64,000 nt of DNA from Anastatus disparis (Eukaryota > Arthropoda > Insecta > Hymenoptera > Eupelmidae), in contig JAFFSR010000229.1 in assembly GCA_017163975.1 (NCBI GenBank), positions 10,620,001 through 10,684,000 of the forward strand, written 5' to 3'. Made by a program: the position numbers and the translations under genes. The stretch's first letter is position 1. Each line of letters starts with the position of its first letter. This document shows positions 12,885 to 25,770 of this stretch, in pieces. Under the pieces are notes generated by a model that was not told the origin of the DNA, ran no database searches, and saw only the letters and a program-made list of their open reading frames with translations.

Positions 12885-15059
12885 GATACATGATATTATT
12901 TTGATTGGTAACAATTATATAGTACAATTTAAAGTTATTATCTATAATTTTACATACACAATGTGAAAAAAATCTTTTGTTATAGAATTAATTGATTTAG
13001 AAAACATAATTAATTTTTACGCTATTCATTTTATTGATAACATTTATTTTTCTATATTAATCGAATAATAGATTAGATGATTTCTTTATTATTAAAAAGG
13101 CACTATAGAAATAAACAGATAAAATCATAAGTATGAATAAGATTTATACGAATACAATATTAATCAATAGCCAACTTTGAGTAAACAAAAAGAGCAAAAA
13201 TGAAAAATGATCTCACCCTGTAACAATCAACTCTATCACCATACATACACCTATGAACGTACGTACCCTATAAAAAAGGTAATAAAGTACCATGACGAAT
13301 TATTGGCTAACGGAACATATCGTGTGCCGTGCACATAAGAATAACAACGATTCGTGGGAGAAAAATAAATTCTAAAAAGCATCGAAGAGATTCGAACTCT
13401 CTTAAAAAAAAGCTAAACTAAAATAAAATAAAAGAAACGAGAGAGAAAGAGCAAGAGAAAAACGAAAGAGCAAAAATCAAGAGGGATGAGAGACAAAGGG
13501 AGAAAGCGAGAGATTCAGCGAAGCAGGACGGTGGTTAGGACACGCGCCGGAAGCGGAACCAAACTCAACTGAGAGACAGAGTTAGAGAGAGCAAGAGAGA
13601 AGAGATAGTCGCGTGTCCCTGCCGTTAGCGAACGGAACTATCATGATTAGTCACGGCAGTCAACGACGGGACCAGCTAAAACTCTCCCCCCCTACTGTGT
13701 ATATACCTATCTATGGCCGTATATTGCCGGTATATTGTAAGTGATGCTCTTATATGTACGTACGTATATGTACACGTAGTTTTCCCAATAAAGATAAGCT
13801 AGTATATGGGATTGGCTTTCAATCACTAATATATGTGTGTACGCGCGGTATTAGGGATTTGATACGCTTCGCTAAATTTCACGGTAAAGCTCATCGTGAA
13901 TGAGATATGATTAAGTTGCTTGGATTTACTTGTGTATCAAGATATGAATTTTTTATCGGAATATTAGAAAACACGAGCTTTATATTTACCTTTCACATGA
14001 AAAGCATAAACGTTTTCATATTTTTGATAATTCAAATTTTTGATACATAAAGATTTTTTATTTGAAACATTCGTAAGTTATTTTCATACATCCTAAAATT
14101 AAACAATTTATTTGATAATTTAATATTTTAAAATTATTACTCCAATTTAGTGAATGATATTTGAATCAAGGAAATATTTAATTATTTAAAAAAATATTTA
14201 CTTGCCATCATTCAAGTTAACGTTCAGTTGCTAGTAGTAAAATATTTTTCAGTGTATAATTAAAATTAATCCGATAATAAAGTGTGATTATCAAAAATCA
14301 ATAGTTATCATCATCCCAAAAGACGGAAATAAAAAATGTTTTTCCTTTACAATAGACCATTTCCTATGTATCACAAAAAAAAACAACATATTTGCACAAG
14401 TATTCTTCAACAAATTCAAATCCGCATACAGAAGCAAGAGCAACAATAAAAAAAAGAAGCAAAAAAAAAAAACGCAAAGCTGGTTTGTCGGGGACCTAGT
14501 ACACTTTTATATAGATCACTGACGGAAGCAAAGGGGGCGCGTATATACGCTTGCCTTTTGTATTTTTGTTCTATACCCATATACCATAAGCAAGAGGAAA
14601 AAAAAGGGAGCAACGTCAATGTGTAACAAAAAAAAAGAAGAGAGAAAGAGAAAGATAGAGAGTGAGAGAAAAAAAAGAAACCCCCTGTAGTTATCCACCC
14701 CCTAGGTTAACCGATACCGGCAATTATCAACGCGTCCAGAGAAGTTTTTAACGCCATATCATCGTTGCAGTATATATACGTATATAAAAGCCGATGCTAT
14801 CGTTTATCTCCCGTCGTGTATCATTCCATGTAATTGCGCTCTTGAAAGAGATTTTTTTCTTTTCTTTTTCTTTTTTTTTAAGCTGGACTAAGAGGTTGTG
14901 CTGAGTGTGAGGATGAAGAATGTTGGGTTAGCTTTTTTTCTTTTATGTATGTGAGGAATGAAAAATATTGCAAATTTTTGTCGTGAGAAGAATATTAAAT
15001 CTTTATTTTATCATATAACATAACAGAAAAAAATTGTAAATATTTACTAAATCAATTAA
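12885..15059. other. Non-coding region with GA-rich island
   Basis: No exon recognised. A purine-rich, GC-richer island spans about 13200-13860. In it GGACACGCG (13537) and CGCGTGTCC (13610) are inverted, which could be local hairpin structure. An AT-rich repeat piece ending TTTTTCAGTGTA lies near 14100-14255 and resembles the sequence near 8530. Another CT/GA-rich island is at about 14420-14900. Confidence 0.5.
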
Positions 15060-15261
15060 GGTGACAAGTATATGATTTATACGCAGTTACCGACATTGCA
15101 GTTTCACAAATTTTTAATTTTTATTAAAAAATTTTCCGAAATATCTCTATATTAGGTTTTTTATTAGATGAAATGGAAGATTGTAATACAGAGATATTTT
15201 TAAAAATTTTGCATTAAGAATAAAAAATTTGGAAAACTGTAATGTTGGTATTGACATTCCC
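15060..15261. mobile_element. TTAA-flanked palindromic MITE (about 202 bp)
   Basis: It is bounded by TTAA at 15056-15059 and 15262-15265, starting GGTGACAAGTA and ending TTGACATTCCC. The arms pair imperfectly but over most of their length: TACCGACATTGCAGTTT on the left is matched by the complement of AAAACTGTAATGTTGGTA on the right. It has no coding capacity. The arms are more diverged than in the 37747-38117 element, implying an older insertion. Confidence 0.72.
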
Positions 15262-15265
15262 TTAA

Positions 15266-18200
15266 TATTTAATTTAAACTTGTACAAATTCTATTTTAGC
15301 AAAACAAATTTATACTTCTGACACTTGGTTTATATTTTCCTCTTTTTTTTACAAATTATAATTCCCATAAAAGTCTTTTATTTGTATAAAAATCTTCAAA
15401 AGCATGCCTATTTAAACAGCACGTGTTAACTTAATGCCTCGCTCGTTTATGGTTACTTTAGTGCTGTGGGAATTTTGTAGATAAAGCGTTACATTAACAA
15501 TTACAAACGATAAAGTTGTAATCCAATACGCGATGAGTACACAATTGTATTGTACATAAAAGGACTTCGAATCACTATATGAAGCTACTAGAAACATCAA
15601 CTTTTTTTTTTGTTGTCACGCGTGACACCGTATCAAATCTCATTTTTACGGTTAGGGTAGGATCAATGAAGTCCATGTATGTATAGAGTGCTTTTATGGA
15701 AAGAGTTCATTTTACCTGGTAGTTGATGTTTTACATGATGAATTGTAATGGTTAATGAACGGAACAATTACTTTTTTAAATCCGTTTTAATAGGTATTGA
15801 TAATTTCTGCAAAATCAAATATTACAAAATAATTAGAATGTAATTTTTATGACAGTTTTTCAATGTTTATCTTTTAACAATTTAAATATTTAAATAATTC
15901 AATTTATTGACTGATAAGTCGATTGTTTAAAGATGAAAAATTAAATTGCTTATTTGTGTTTTCTAATGCATATGTTGGCATTAAATATTGACTTAGCAAA
16001 CATCGATTACGAGAACAAATATACCCGTCGTATATACCAGTGTTTTACTACAGTATCAGCGATACATGTATTTTATACATAAGAGATAAATGAAAATATT
16101 TAAAAAATTGAAATAAAATCAAATTTTGATAACAATATACTTTTTTATTTCAATTTGGAATTTTTAATCATAAATTTTTTTAGTGATATATTCTCATCAT
16201 GATAGAAATTTAATGAAGAGAAACTCAAATGCGGTATAAATGAAATTTTTTTATAATCATAAAAGTCCTTATTAAATCACGTTTAACTATAATTCAAGAA
16301 ATTATAATTTACTTTGGAAAAAATAGATGTTTTCTTTATTTATGACCTTTGAAGCTTTTTCTTACTAAGTCAGGAAGAGTTGTGTATGGATAAGATTATC
16401 AAAGTTTATTCATGTTTTATATATTTGGTATAAATACCAGTCCCATCGTGTAAACACTGGGTCTCTAATGGCACATCGTGAATTCTGCATGAGAGTTGAG
16501 TCTTTGTCCTTTATCACCATTTTTTTATTTACAAAATTATAGGATATGACTTAACACCTTTCCAATATGTCATAGAAGGTTCTGTTAAATTTTTAACGAT
16601 TTATTAAGAAATTCTTTTAAAAATTGAATAAATAACAACAAGACAAACAAAAATTTATATTGATTATATATAATTTGTGATTTCTTTTTTCTTAGTCCAA
16701 AGTAGTTTCATTAAAATATTTGAGAAAACAAAAATCTAAAATTTTTCTTCACATCAGACATTACACAACGTCTTTATTCGAAATTTAAATTTTTCTTATA
16801 TATTAACCATTCTTTAGAAAATGTAAGATTAAAAGGCCAGGAGTTAGACTTTGGCGAATATAATCCCTGATAGTAACAGCTCGACGATACGGAGAGTAAG
16901 AGTGAGAATATATCCACGTAAAATTTCATGATACGCGATATATATGTATACAGTTGAAAGTAAAAGAGGGTAAGAGATACAGAGCAAGAGAGAGAATTCG
17001 TAGCCGCTTTCCCGGTGTCTCTAACTAGGTGTACATCCTCTTCTGCCTTCATAGATAGGGAGTACTCGTACTCTTACTAAAATCATAGCTTTAGCCGAGA
17101 GACCAAAAGAGAGAGAGCGCAAGTAAGAAAGAGACAGATAGAGAGAGAAGGTTCACCAAAACGGAAAGACGAAGAGGGTAAGCAAAAGAGTGGAACAAAA
17201 AAAAGAGAGAAAGAAAGAAAGAAATGGTAGAGAGGGAGCGAAACCATGCGAGAACGAAAGGGAGGCTTGCAAGAGATAGGGATGCTGCGAAATCGCTTGG
17301 CTTTAACGTACAAACGGAAAGAGCGAGATAGTCAAATAGAGAGTGAGAGAGAGAGGAAGAAGTACATCCGGAATATCTATCTCTCTTGCTTGCTCTAGAG
17401 GGTGGTTACTCTTGGGGCTGGGTCTGTCGTCATGGATACCGAAGCGCTAGACTAAATCCCCCTCTTGTTATAAACCCACCTTCTATATCATCCTTTCTCT
17501 CTTTCTCTCTCTCTTATACTCTCGCTCTGTGTTACATATACGTATATATATATAGATTTTGTAACTTGTGGATGCTGGGGCTACAGTGAGCCTAGCCGCC
17601 ATCATCGACATAGCCGCGAGGGTTCTCTGAACCCTCCATCTTGCCGTTTTATCGGTTATCTCTTGTACGCTCAACTATATCTATATATATTGCATACATA
17701 TAAGCGACTGCCGGGATATAACTTGCTCTTTTTTGCAAGAAAATTCACTTGGCGATTTAGACTTTGTGTGTATTTTTTTATTGTTAGATAGAACAGTTAG
17801 ATATAGGTTTTTTTATATTTTTTTTTCTTTTGGTATATACTTGGTGGTAGTTGATATAACGTTTTTGGGAGTGTTGGTTTTTTATAAAAGCTGTTAGGAT
17901 AGATTATTTTGATCGTTTCTTTGTTTGTTACTAGAATTACATTTTTATAGAAATTTTTCATTTTTACTAAAAAGTTTTTAGTGAAAATGTTAGTAAAATT
18001 TAAGTAAAATTTTTAAATTTCGTACATTAAAATATTTTTTTAACTATTATTGGAAACAATTAAAAAGATAATTTTATAACGCGATAATGTTGTAGAAATA
18101 AAACCGATTGAAAAATTTAAAAATTACAATATATCAAAATTTCAAAAAGTAGTTCAAAATATTGGAACATTAGTTTTAAAAAGAAAAAATTTTGAATATT

Positions 18201-18361
18201 TGAACTAAAAATAAATTTTTAAAATGCCGAATTCAATATGATGAACATTAATAAAAGCTTTAATTAAGATCAGTTTTAAAACTGAATAAATTGCAAAAAT
18301 TATATAGCACTTATAGATTCTAAAAAATATAATATAGATTTTAACGAAAACCCGTACAACC
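15266..18361. other. Non-coding region with purine-rich island
   Basis: No convincing exon. A dense purine/pyrimidine island spans about 16780-17700, with GAGAGA runs and a short perfect inverted repeat GAGGGTTC/GAACCCTC near 17618. It could include unrecognised promoter or leader sequence of the minus-strand gene whose exon is at 21.4-21.8 kb, but no splice site could be tied to it. Confidence 0.45.
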
Positions 18362-18572
18362 ATTTTTTATTTATTTTTTAAATTTTAACGTCCCTGTATT
18401 CATGCTATCATTGCGATGCTAATTAGCGACGGAGATCGTTAATGTGTTTGTGAACAAAGCATATGTAACGTACAGTGGTGCTTTAATAAATCGGCTGCCG
18501 AGAGCGGGAATCTAACTCAGAACCTAGAGATTACGAATCCATCGCTCTACCGACTGAGCCACTGACGACCTC
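18362..18572 (-). repeat. tRNA-derived SINE, minus orientation, degraded B-box
   Basis: Same family as the copy at 12680-12884, read on the minus strand from the head GGTCGTCAGTGGCTCAGTCG. The promoter B-box has decayed: the usual GTTCGAATCC reads GTTAGATTCC here. The body retains ACTGTACGTTACATATGC and the CTCCGTCGCTAATTAGC motif, and it ends in an A-rich tail. Confidence 0.87.
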
Positions 18573-21032
18573 GTTACTATAATTATAATTAAATTGATTT
18601 GATTTCCATCAAACCTTTAATTAAATATTTAAAATACGTTTGTACAGAATTTTTGTAAATTATTCTTAACACTAATTTGATTTCATTAATTTTTATTTGT
18701 GAATAAAATATATGCACATACGTTTTAATTTTATTCAACATATAATAAACTTAAATGCTTTTATTCCATCTCATCAATGTTAAAATCCAAACATATTGGA
18801 CGAAATCATATTTTCCAAGTTTTTGGATACGCGACGTTGACCTCTTGCACTCTAAAACAGTGGGTATGAGAAAGATTGTTTTTCTAGCTCGGCGATTCAA
18901 TGCTTTATTCATTGTCGAGAAAGAGAGGGGAAAGTCCAGTTTTATGTTATAGGACAATGGAAATCGTTTCTACATTACTGTCCGTTTTATGAGAATTTTC
19001 GTCTCCGAGAAATGTATATAAATGTGAAATCCAATGTATTGATTATTCAAAGCGTTATTACTATTTTTTTCATAAATCAATATGTTCCAAGAGGTACATT
19101 TCCATAATTCTGTTTTTTTTTATTTGATTTTTAAATTAGCTCTTTACTGAAAGGAATTTAGGAATATTCAAAGATTGGGAATGTTTGATCATATAGTTAC
19201 TAGTTAGATTGTTTTTAAAAATAAAACAGAGTAACGTATCATATTAAATATTTAAAAATTAAAATTACGATACTTTTATAAAATGATTAAAAAAGCTAGT
19301 CATGCACTCTAGTTTCAGTTAAAAATTTTCAATAAAATACTTCAAGTTTTTCAGTACCACCATAAAAATACTTATTAAAGAATTTCGGAAAGTTTTATAA
19401 TTTTGAAATTCAGAAACTTTTTGAATTTAGTTTATCCAAAAATAAAAGAAACTATAACTATTTTGAAACTATTCGAATCAGCAAACTTATGCACTCAAAA
19501 AAAAATATACTAACATGAATCGACTATAACAATCAATATGAATTTTTCCTTCCTAACATTAAACCATAATAACAGTAGCATAAACACAATGCACATAAAG
19601 CAAAAAAAACGATTCCAGTTTGAGTTTTATATATACATGTATAAAGTAGATAGCGAATTCTCTCCGGTCTCCTTTACCGTACTGGGATATTGGCTTGGTG
19701 GTCGAACGACCCGATAACGTGATTTACACGACTGTATACCGTCGAGTAATTAATGTCCTTCTCTTCTCCTTTCTTTTCACTGCGTTTTGCCTATTCCGAA
19801 GAGAGAAAGAACACAAGAAGAAGAAGAAGGAGAAGAAAAAGGGGAAATATCGTTGTCTCCGATGTTTTGCTTTAATAAAAAAAAGGAGGAAAAAAATAAA
19901 AATGAACAATCGGAAATCGGCGCCATTCGGATGCCTATAGTATCGACGTTCTCTTTCCTTTTGCCGGTAACTATTTTGCTTGACAAATTATCACGCCTTC
20001 GTAGTATTCGTTGGCTTTTGTTGTTTTATGAACTTTACTTTATATCTATTTTGAATTTTATTTATTTTTTATTCTTCTTTTTGAGTATCAAAAGTATTTT
20101 ATTTTTATTCATTTTGACGATATTCTTAATTTATAGATTTTATATTTTTGTGTATTATGTTATTAGGATAAAACATTGACACTTTAGGTAGCAATAAATA
20201 AAGCTGTACGTAAAGCTTTTAGTTTAAGGAATTCATAAAATTTTCTAATTCGACAACTAAAGTTTCTAATGTATTAAATAGATGACCCAACAAACTTTGT
20301 TTTGATATATTGCATGATATTATGAAACAATTTATTCATGAGTGTAGATTAATAGACAAAGTTGAAATTTACCTTTTGTTAGCAGTTTTTAATGATTATC
20401 AGAGTCATAATGAGCGATATTTACGCATTAATTAAGCACAGGAAACATCATTTAAGCACAGGATCATACCTTTTAAGAATCTTTTAGGGTATATTTTTGC
20501 AAACCAGGAAAAACTATGATTATTTTATACTACTCGGAATTTAATAAATCTTTTTTTATATCAATAAATCGTCTAAAAAGTTCAACATTGTATACGAGCT
20601 GAATTCAAGCAATCAAAGAAGGATCTTTTTTCTCTCGTTTAGAAAACAAAAATAGAGAAGTCATTACTTGCATTGGTATTGAATTCTATACGTTTTAAAG
20701 ACGTGAAAAGGCTCATTAATTTCATATGGAGAAAATACGATATGCAACATGTGAGATAGAAAAGCTATTGCAGGTTTAGAAGAGGTATTAAGTACTTGCT
20801 CAACTTCCAACATAACCAGGGCTCAACACCTCATTCTTGCTCTTTTTTTGTTACATTAATAAAACAAAACAAAACGTTTATTATAAATAATTAGTGATAC
20901 AGAGTATAGACGTTGAAAAAAATCTGACTTCATCGTTTAAAAAACGAAATTATTTGACATAGTCTAAATAAGACGAATGAACGGATAAAGAAATATTTTC
21001 TCAAGTTGGACAATTTGAAATAGTCTTTTTAA
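18573..21032. other. Non-coding region
   Basis: No supported gene. A GA/AAG-rich island at about 19620-19980 yields several overlapping low-complexity frames on both strands. A short direct repeat TTAAGCACAGGA occurs twice near 20430-20462. Confidence 0.5.
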
Positions 21033-21183
21033 CTTTTAGAGGACGGGGAATTTGGAATTTTCAATTTCTCAGTATTTTCTATAAAAAAACACATAATATG
21101 TGTCTCTAATATTGGAAAATACTCATATGTAAAGTGTCTATCCATGGTCGAGCCACTATAGTGGCTTTCCCGTCCCCTAAAGG
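21033..21183. mobile_element. TTAA-flanked short MITE (151 bp)
   Basis: Left end CTTTTAGAGGACGGGGAA and right end TTCCCGTCCCCTAAAGG are inverted repeats with one or two mismatches. They are flanked by TTAA at 21029-21032 and 21184-21187. Unlike the other TTAA elements here only the ends are clearly inverted. A piggyBac-type origin is inferred from the TTAA. Confidence 0.75.
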
Positions 21184-21401
21184 TTAAATTACTTTGGCTA
21201 AGAAAAATAATTGGCTAAAAACTAAATGAGTTTTAAATAATAATTTTTAAAATCCGAAAATGTCAATTAAAAATTTACATATTATGCAAAATTCAAGCTT
21301 AAATTACGGAGTTATAAACCTTGAAGATACTTATAGAGTATCAAAAATTTATATTGAAATTCATTTGAATAGATAAAAAGAGAAATATTGTATTGACTTA
21401 C

Positions 21402-21799
21402 CGGTAATAGATGTTGTGGGTGATATTGCCGAAGGATTAGCACGGGGTGGTGGTGAAAAAGCACCAGCTAAATAACCACCTCTATCGGCTAAAGCTTGCT
21501 TAGCCTTTTCAACGCTTTGTTTGAGCTGTTGAAACGTACTACCACAACTAAGACCTCGATAGGGCCAATTTTCTTGTTTAACAGCACCGGCACCACCGAC
21601 AGTATTAACACCGCCACCAGCACCAATAACAAGACTACCGGTCGACGAGGTGGCGTTAGCGGTATTATTGTTATTACCGCTAGCCCCCGTCGTCGAACCG
21701 GTAACTGCTGCTCCTGCACCAGTTACTCCTGCTGTTCCTTTTAAATCAAGCGCACCTGCGTACGAACAGCTAGCGCTGTCGTACATCACCAAAGTACCC
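21402..21799 (-). CDS. Exon of an unrecognised Ala/Gly/Thr-rich protein, possibly a transcriptional regulator (partial)
   Basis: On the minus strand this open exon is bounded by an acceptor (TTTTGCAG at 21800-21807) and a donor (ACCG then GTAAGT from 21401). Codon content differs strongly from the AT-rich surroundings. If the upstream exon is untranslated, the first ATG is at 21786 and gives MYDSASCSYAGALDLKG. Then follow a low-complexity A/G/T/N stretch, a short hydrophilic possibly helical part containing FQQLKQSVEKAKQALADR, and a proline/serine-rich end (AFSPPPRANPSAISP). The composition resembles the variable N-terminal part of a nuclear regulator, but I do not recognise the gene. The exon ends mid-codon, so more exons lie to the left, probably outside the window. 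An untranslated leader could be at about 30.1 kb. Confidence 0.6.
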
Positions 21800-24424
21800 C
21801 TGCAAAATAATAATTAGCATTTTTAAAGTTGAAAATTAGTTAAAGTATTTAATAATTATAACTGTCGATTGAAACTTTCTTTAATTAAATTTATATTAAA
21901 CAATACTATAACTTCGAAATAACATATATATAAACTTGATGGTGACGTATTCGTATGTTTTTTAATTGAACAATTTTCAATGCAAAGATGCAAACGCATT
22001 TCCATACATGAAGTTCGATTTTCGTTTGGCTTTGAGTTTGTGATTAATTGTGTTTCTACATGGAGCTATATTTTATTTTAATAGTGAGATTGATATAATT
22101 TTTTATAAAAATTACTAGATGTGGTAAAAGTTGCGAACACTTCATATACCCAAAATAAATTTTCTTATGCATATATATTAATTTTCACTATGAATATGCA
22201 AATTTTTACCATATATGTAATCGTTTTCATATAAAGCCAAGTCTGTTCTGCACTTAAAATAAAAATTTTCAAAATCCAAAATTTTTTTTTTTTTATCATT
22301 AGTTCAATCGTTTCCATTCGCTTTATTTGTTTGAATTAAATTTAAAATAGTCAATTTTTAGATTAGGAAATTGAAATTATATTTTTATTTTACGTAAAAT
22401 TTATCATGAATAAAAATAAACAAGAAGCCAATTTTCACGTGTATAAATGTATTTGTAAAATGGCCGTTAATTTATAAAAGTGTTCCATCATAATCGATAC
22501 AAAAATGTTACCATCAAGCATATTTATGTCCAAGTATAATTCTACTGAATAAAAAAGAGAAAATCATATTTTCTCAAGTCTCTTGTAAATGTTTTTTTTT
22601 TATAAAATATATTAAATGTGACTTTTAAAAAGCTAGCATGGTAGGAATTTATGTACCATTCAAAGCCTAAATTAAATAGTATATATTTGGCTAAATCCAG
22701 AATCTTGTTTATAATTTAATTTTTAGGAAGTTAAATTGGAAGAGTACCTTAAGAATCAGGTAAATTCATGATTCTAAATTGCAATTGTTTATTTTATATA
22801 GTGTTTGCTTCATCTTAAAAATGTTCATAAATATATGTAGTATTCATAAAATATCAATTGATATCATAATCAGTTTGAAATTTGTCATGTTACTATTTCA
22901 TATAAATTTGAAATTTATTCATAGAATTAATTTAAAAAGCCATCAAATACCGCTTTACAACAACAAAAATTAACTTTTAAATGTTTAAATCTATAAACTG
23001 TTGAATAGCAATGTGAAAGCAATGCAGAAATAATATTTGACTAGATTTCTGATTGCTTCGTGCAATAAAACGGTTTTTTTAATTTTTCAAGCATTAGAAT
23101 TTTTCATAAATTTAAGGCAATTTATAACTTTTTAAAGAGATGTATAATAGTCACTTTAATCTGATTCATTAGTTTTATTTTACGACATTTTTCATTTGCT
23201 ATGTTAAAAAGTATGAAAATATATATCTGGTATATAAAAAATCAAAAGATTGAATAGATTTTTTCATTAACAATACATATAAAATAAATCATCAAAATAC
23301 CAAAACTCTTCAAATAACATCAAACTTTAATTAACAACTTTGTAAAAACTTGCAAAACATTAAGATTATTCGTACATAAAACTAGCAAAAAAATAATAAT
23401 AGTTAGAGTTTAATTTTCAACATTTACGCTACATAGATCTTACTAGCATTTGAGTGCATGTAATTGTATCATTAAAGCCGTTGAGATATTATAGAGACCA
23501 CGCGCGGCTTTCAAATAATCTCATTCGTTAAAAAAAAAGAAATGTAATGTCTAACTGAAATTGCTATCTATATGACTACGGTATATATATATGAAACCAT
23601 CGTTTCGTTTAGACGTAATCATTTCGAGCATATTTTCAAATGCAAATGTTAGACACGTTAGTTGGCGAGGAGAGGTACAAGAAATTCATGTTTTTTTTTC
23701 TTTTTGGAGGATGAATTATTGAAAATGTGTTTTATGGTGAAAGAATAGTTCAATTATTGATTATCTAAATTTTATTAAGATATATTATAAAGTAAAGAAA
23801 CTTATTTAATAACAAGAAAAAATATTTATATTTAAGAATTAGATTTTTCAATGAAATTTTAAGAAATTAAAGAACAATGTAATTAATTAGAAGGATAATA
23901 TTTCATTATATTTTAAAGTATCAAGAACAGCTACCATCTTCTCATAAATTATCTTGATAATGTAATTATTTCGGTATAATTAAGTCATTTGTCAATTTTC
24001 TTTCAGAACACATCTTTCTATGATTATGTATAATTCTCATTTTTTCCGGCACGACATTTGTGATGATTAAGTATCATGTATTAAAATAATTTTAATTATT
24101 GTTAAAATTTTTTTTTAAATTGCACATGAATTTAACATTTAAATTAATACATAAAGTATTTAATTGTTAAATTTAATAAATTCCATTTATACTTTACTAT
24201 AACAATTATCTTGATGCATAAAGATTTACACTAATACCCATAAAATTTTTAAACAATTATTTGATAATTTTTCTATTTTGAATATTATATCCACAATTCA
24301 ATCAAATAACTTAAAACATAAAAAAGATGTTCAATGTCGTAAATAAACTTTGAGCGTTTTTAAAGCAAATTATTTGCGCTTTATTTAGACATTAAATTAC
24401 TCGAGCAATTTCAAAAGTATTATA

Positions 24425-24445
24425 TGAATGAATGAATGAATGAAT
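24425..24445. repeat. (GAAT)n microsatellite
   Basis: About five tandem GAAT units. Confidence 0.9.
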
Positions 24446-25675
24446 CTTTTACATCTCGTTTTTATCTTCATTTCTATCGATTGTTACACATATTGAAGGA
24501 ATTATTAATTTTAATGGAACTTAAATATCAGCAACACAAACTAATTATTTAATTTCGATGAAAATTCATTTTGACATAATTTTTATTTTGTTATTAGCCT
24601 TTTTTTCATTTTACGTATTTTTGATTGATTTTTAATTTTAAATTCGGTATTATTTATCAATATCATAATAATTAAAGTAAAAGTGCACTTATGTCGAAGA
24701 ATCATTTAAAAATCATTTAGAAAAAGTAGTTTTCTTTTTGAAAGTCTATAAATTAATAAGATTCGAAAATTTTTAAAATAATTTTTAACTTATAAAATTG
24801 AAGCACATATTTTGAAACTTTTTAAAACCAATTATTTTCGTTGCAAAATAAAAACATGCTGTTTTTTATAAGAAACTTTTTAGGTATACCTTCAATCGAT
24901 TTCACCAATGTATACAACGCAAAAATAGAAAAAAAAGAGAGAAAAAAAATAAATAAAAACAAAGACATTGAAGACAGTTACAACAACACGTTACAAGCTT
25001 ACATTACACAATCTCACTTATAGCATATACACGCATCCTGTTACGAATGTTTTAATGCATTCCGAATGCAATTTATACCTAACAATTCGAAAACTTCCAT
25101 ATCACTTACTTCACAATGTAACTTCACAGCGTTACCTTCGACGCACGCAATAACACAATATTATACCACCTTTCAACTTCCATTACACTATTCATTCACC
25201 AAATAATAGCCACTTTATTACCGAGCGTGTACAGATGCAAATAAACAACAATATTAATCCAAAATTCTTAACAAGACTCACTGTTCAAAAAATAAAAAGT
25301 AATTAGAAAAAAAATTTTAATTATTTTATATTTATTTTTTTCGCGTTTCTCAAACCGTTAAATAAATAAATAAAAACAAAAGAAATGTTTAAATATCAAC
25401 GTCAATAAACCAACATTGTAAATTTGAACGTTTAAACAACGTACGCGAGATACATAACGCACATGACTAATCTTAACAAACTACTGGTACATTGCACATT
25501 ACGTACCCGTTACAGGTTGTGTCTGTTCTAAAACAAAAATAAAAAAAAAAGAGATGAATAAAGGCTTTAAAAAAAAAAGGAGAGAAGAGTGCCACATATA
25601 TAAGCAAAAGAGAGATAATATAGCGTAGGTATATACAGACTCGACTCTCGTCAGAGTTTTAGTCCGTCGTTTGTT

Positions 25676-25770
25676 GTCGTCGTTGTGTGCATGTAGTAGT
25701 AGTAGTCAGTCGTTGTCGTTGCTGCTGCCTCGTCGTCGACGTCGTCGTGTAGTCGTAGTCGTTGTTGGCC
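25676..25770. repeat. Impure CGT/TAG triplet-repeat tract
   Basis: Interrupted GTC/GTT/TAG triplets, in the GC-richer island. The dense CGT triplets and TATA words fit a promoter or leader region, but no exon could be assigned. Confidence 0.8.

Noticed and set aside
15412..15600. 62-codon minus-strand frame of mixed composition
   Set aside because: It has hydrophobic stretches but no recognisable family, no splice sites and no promoter; insufficient to call.
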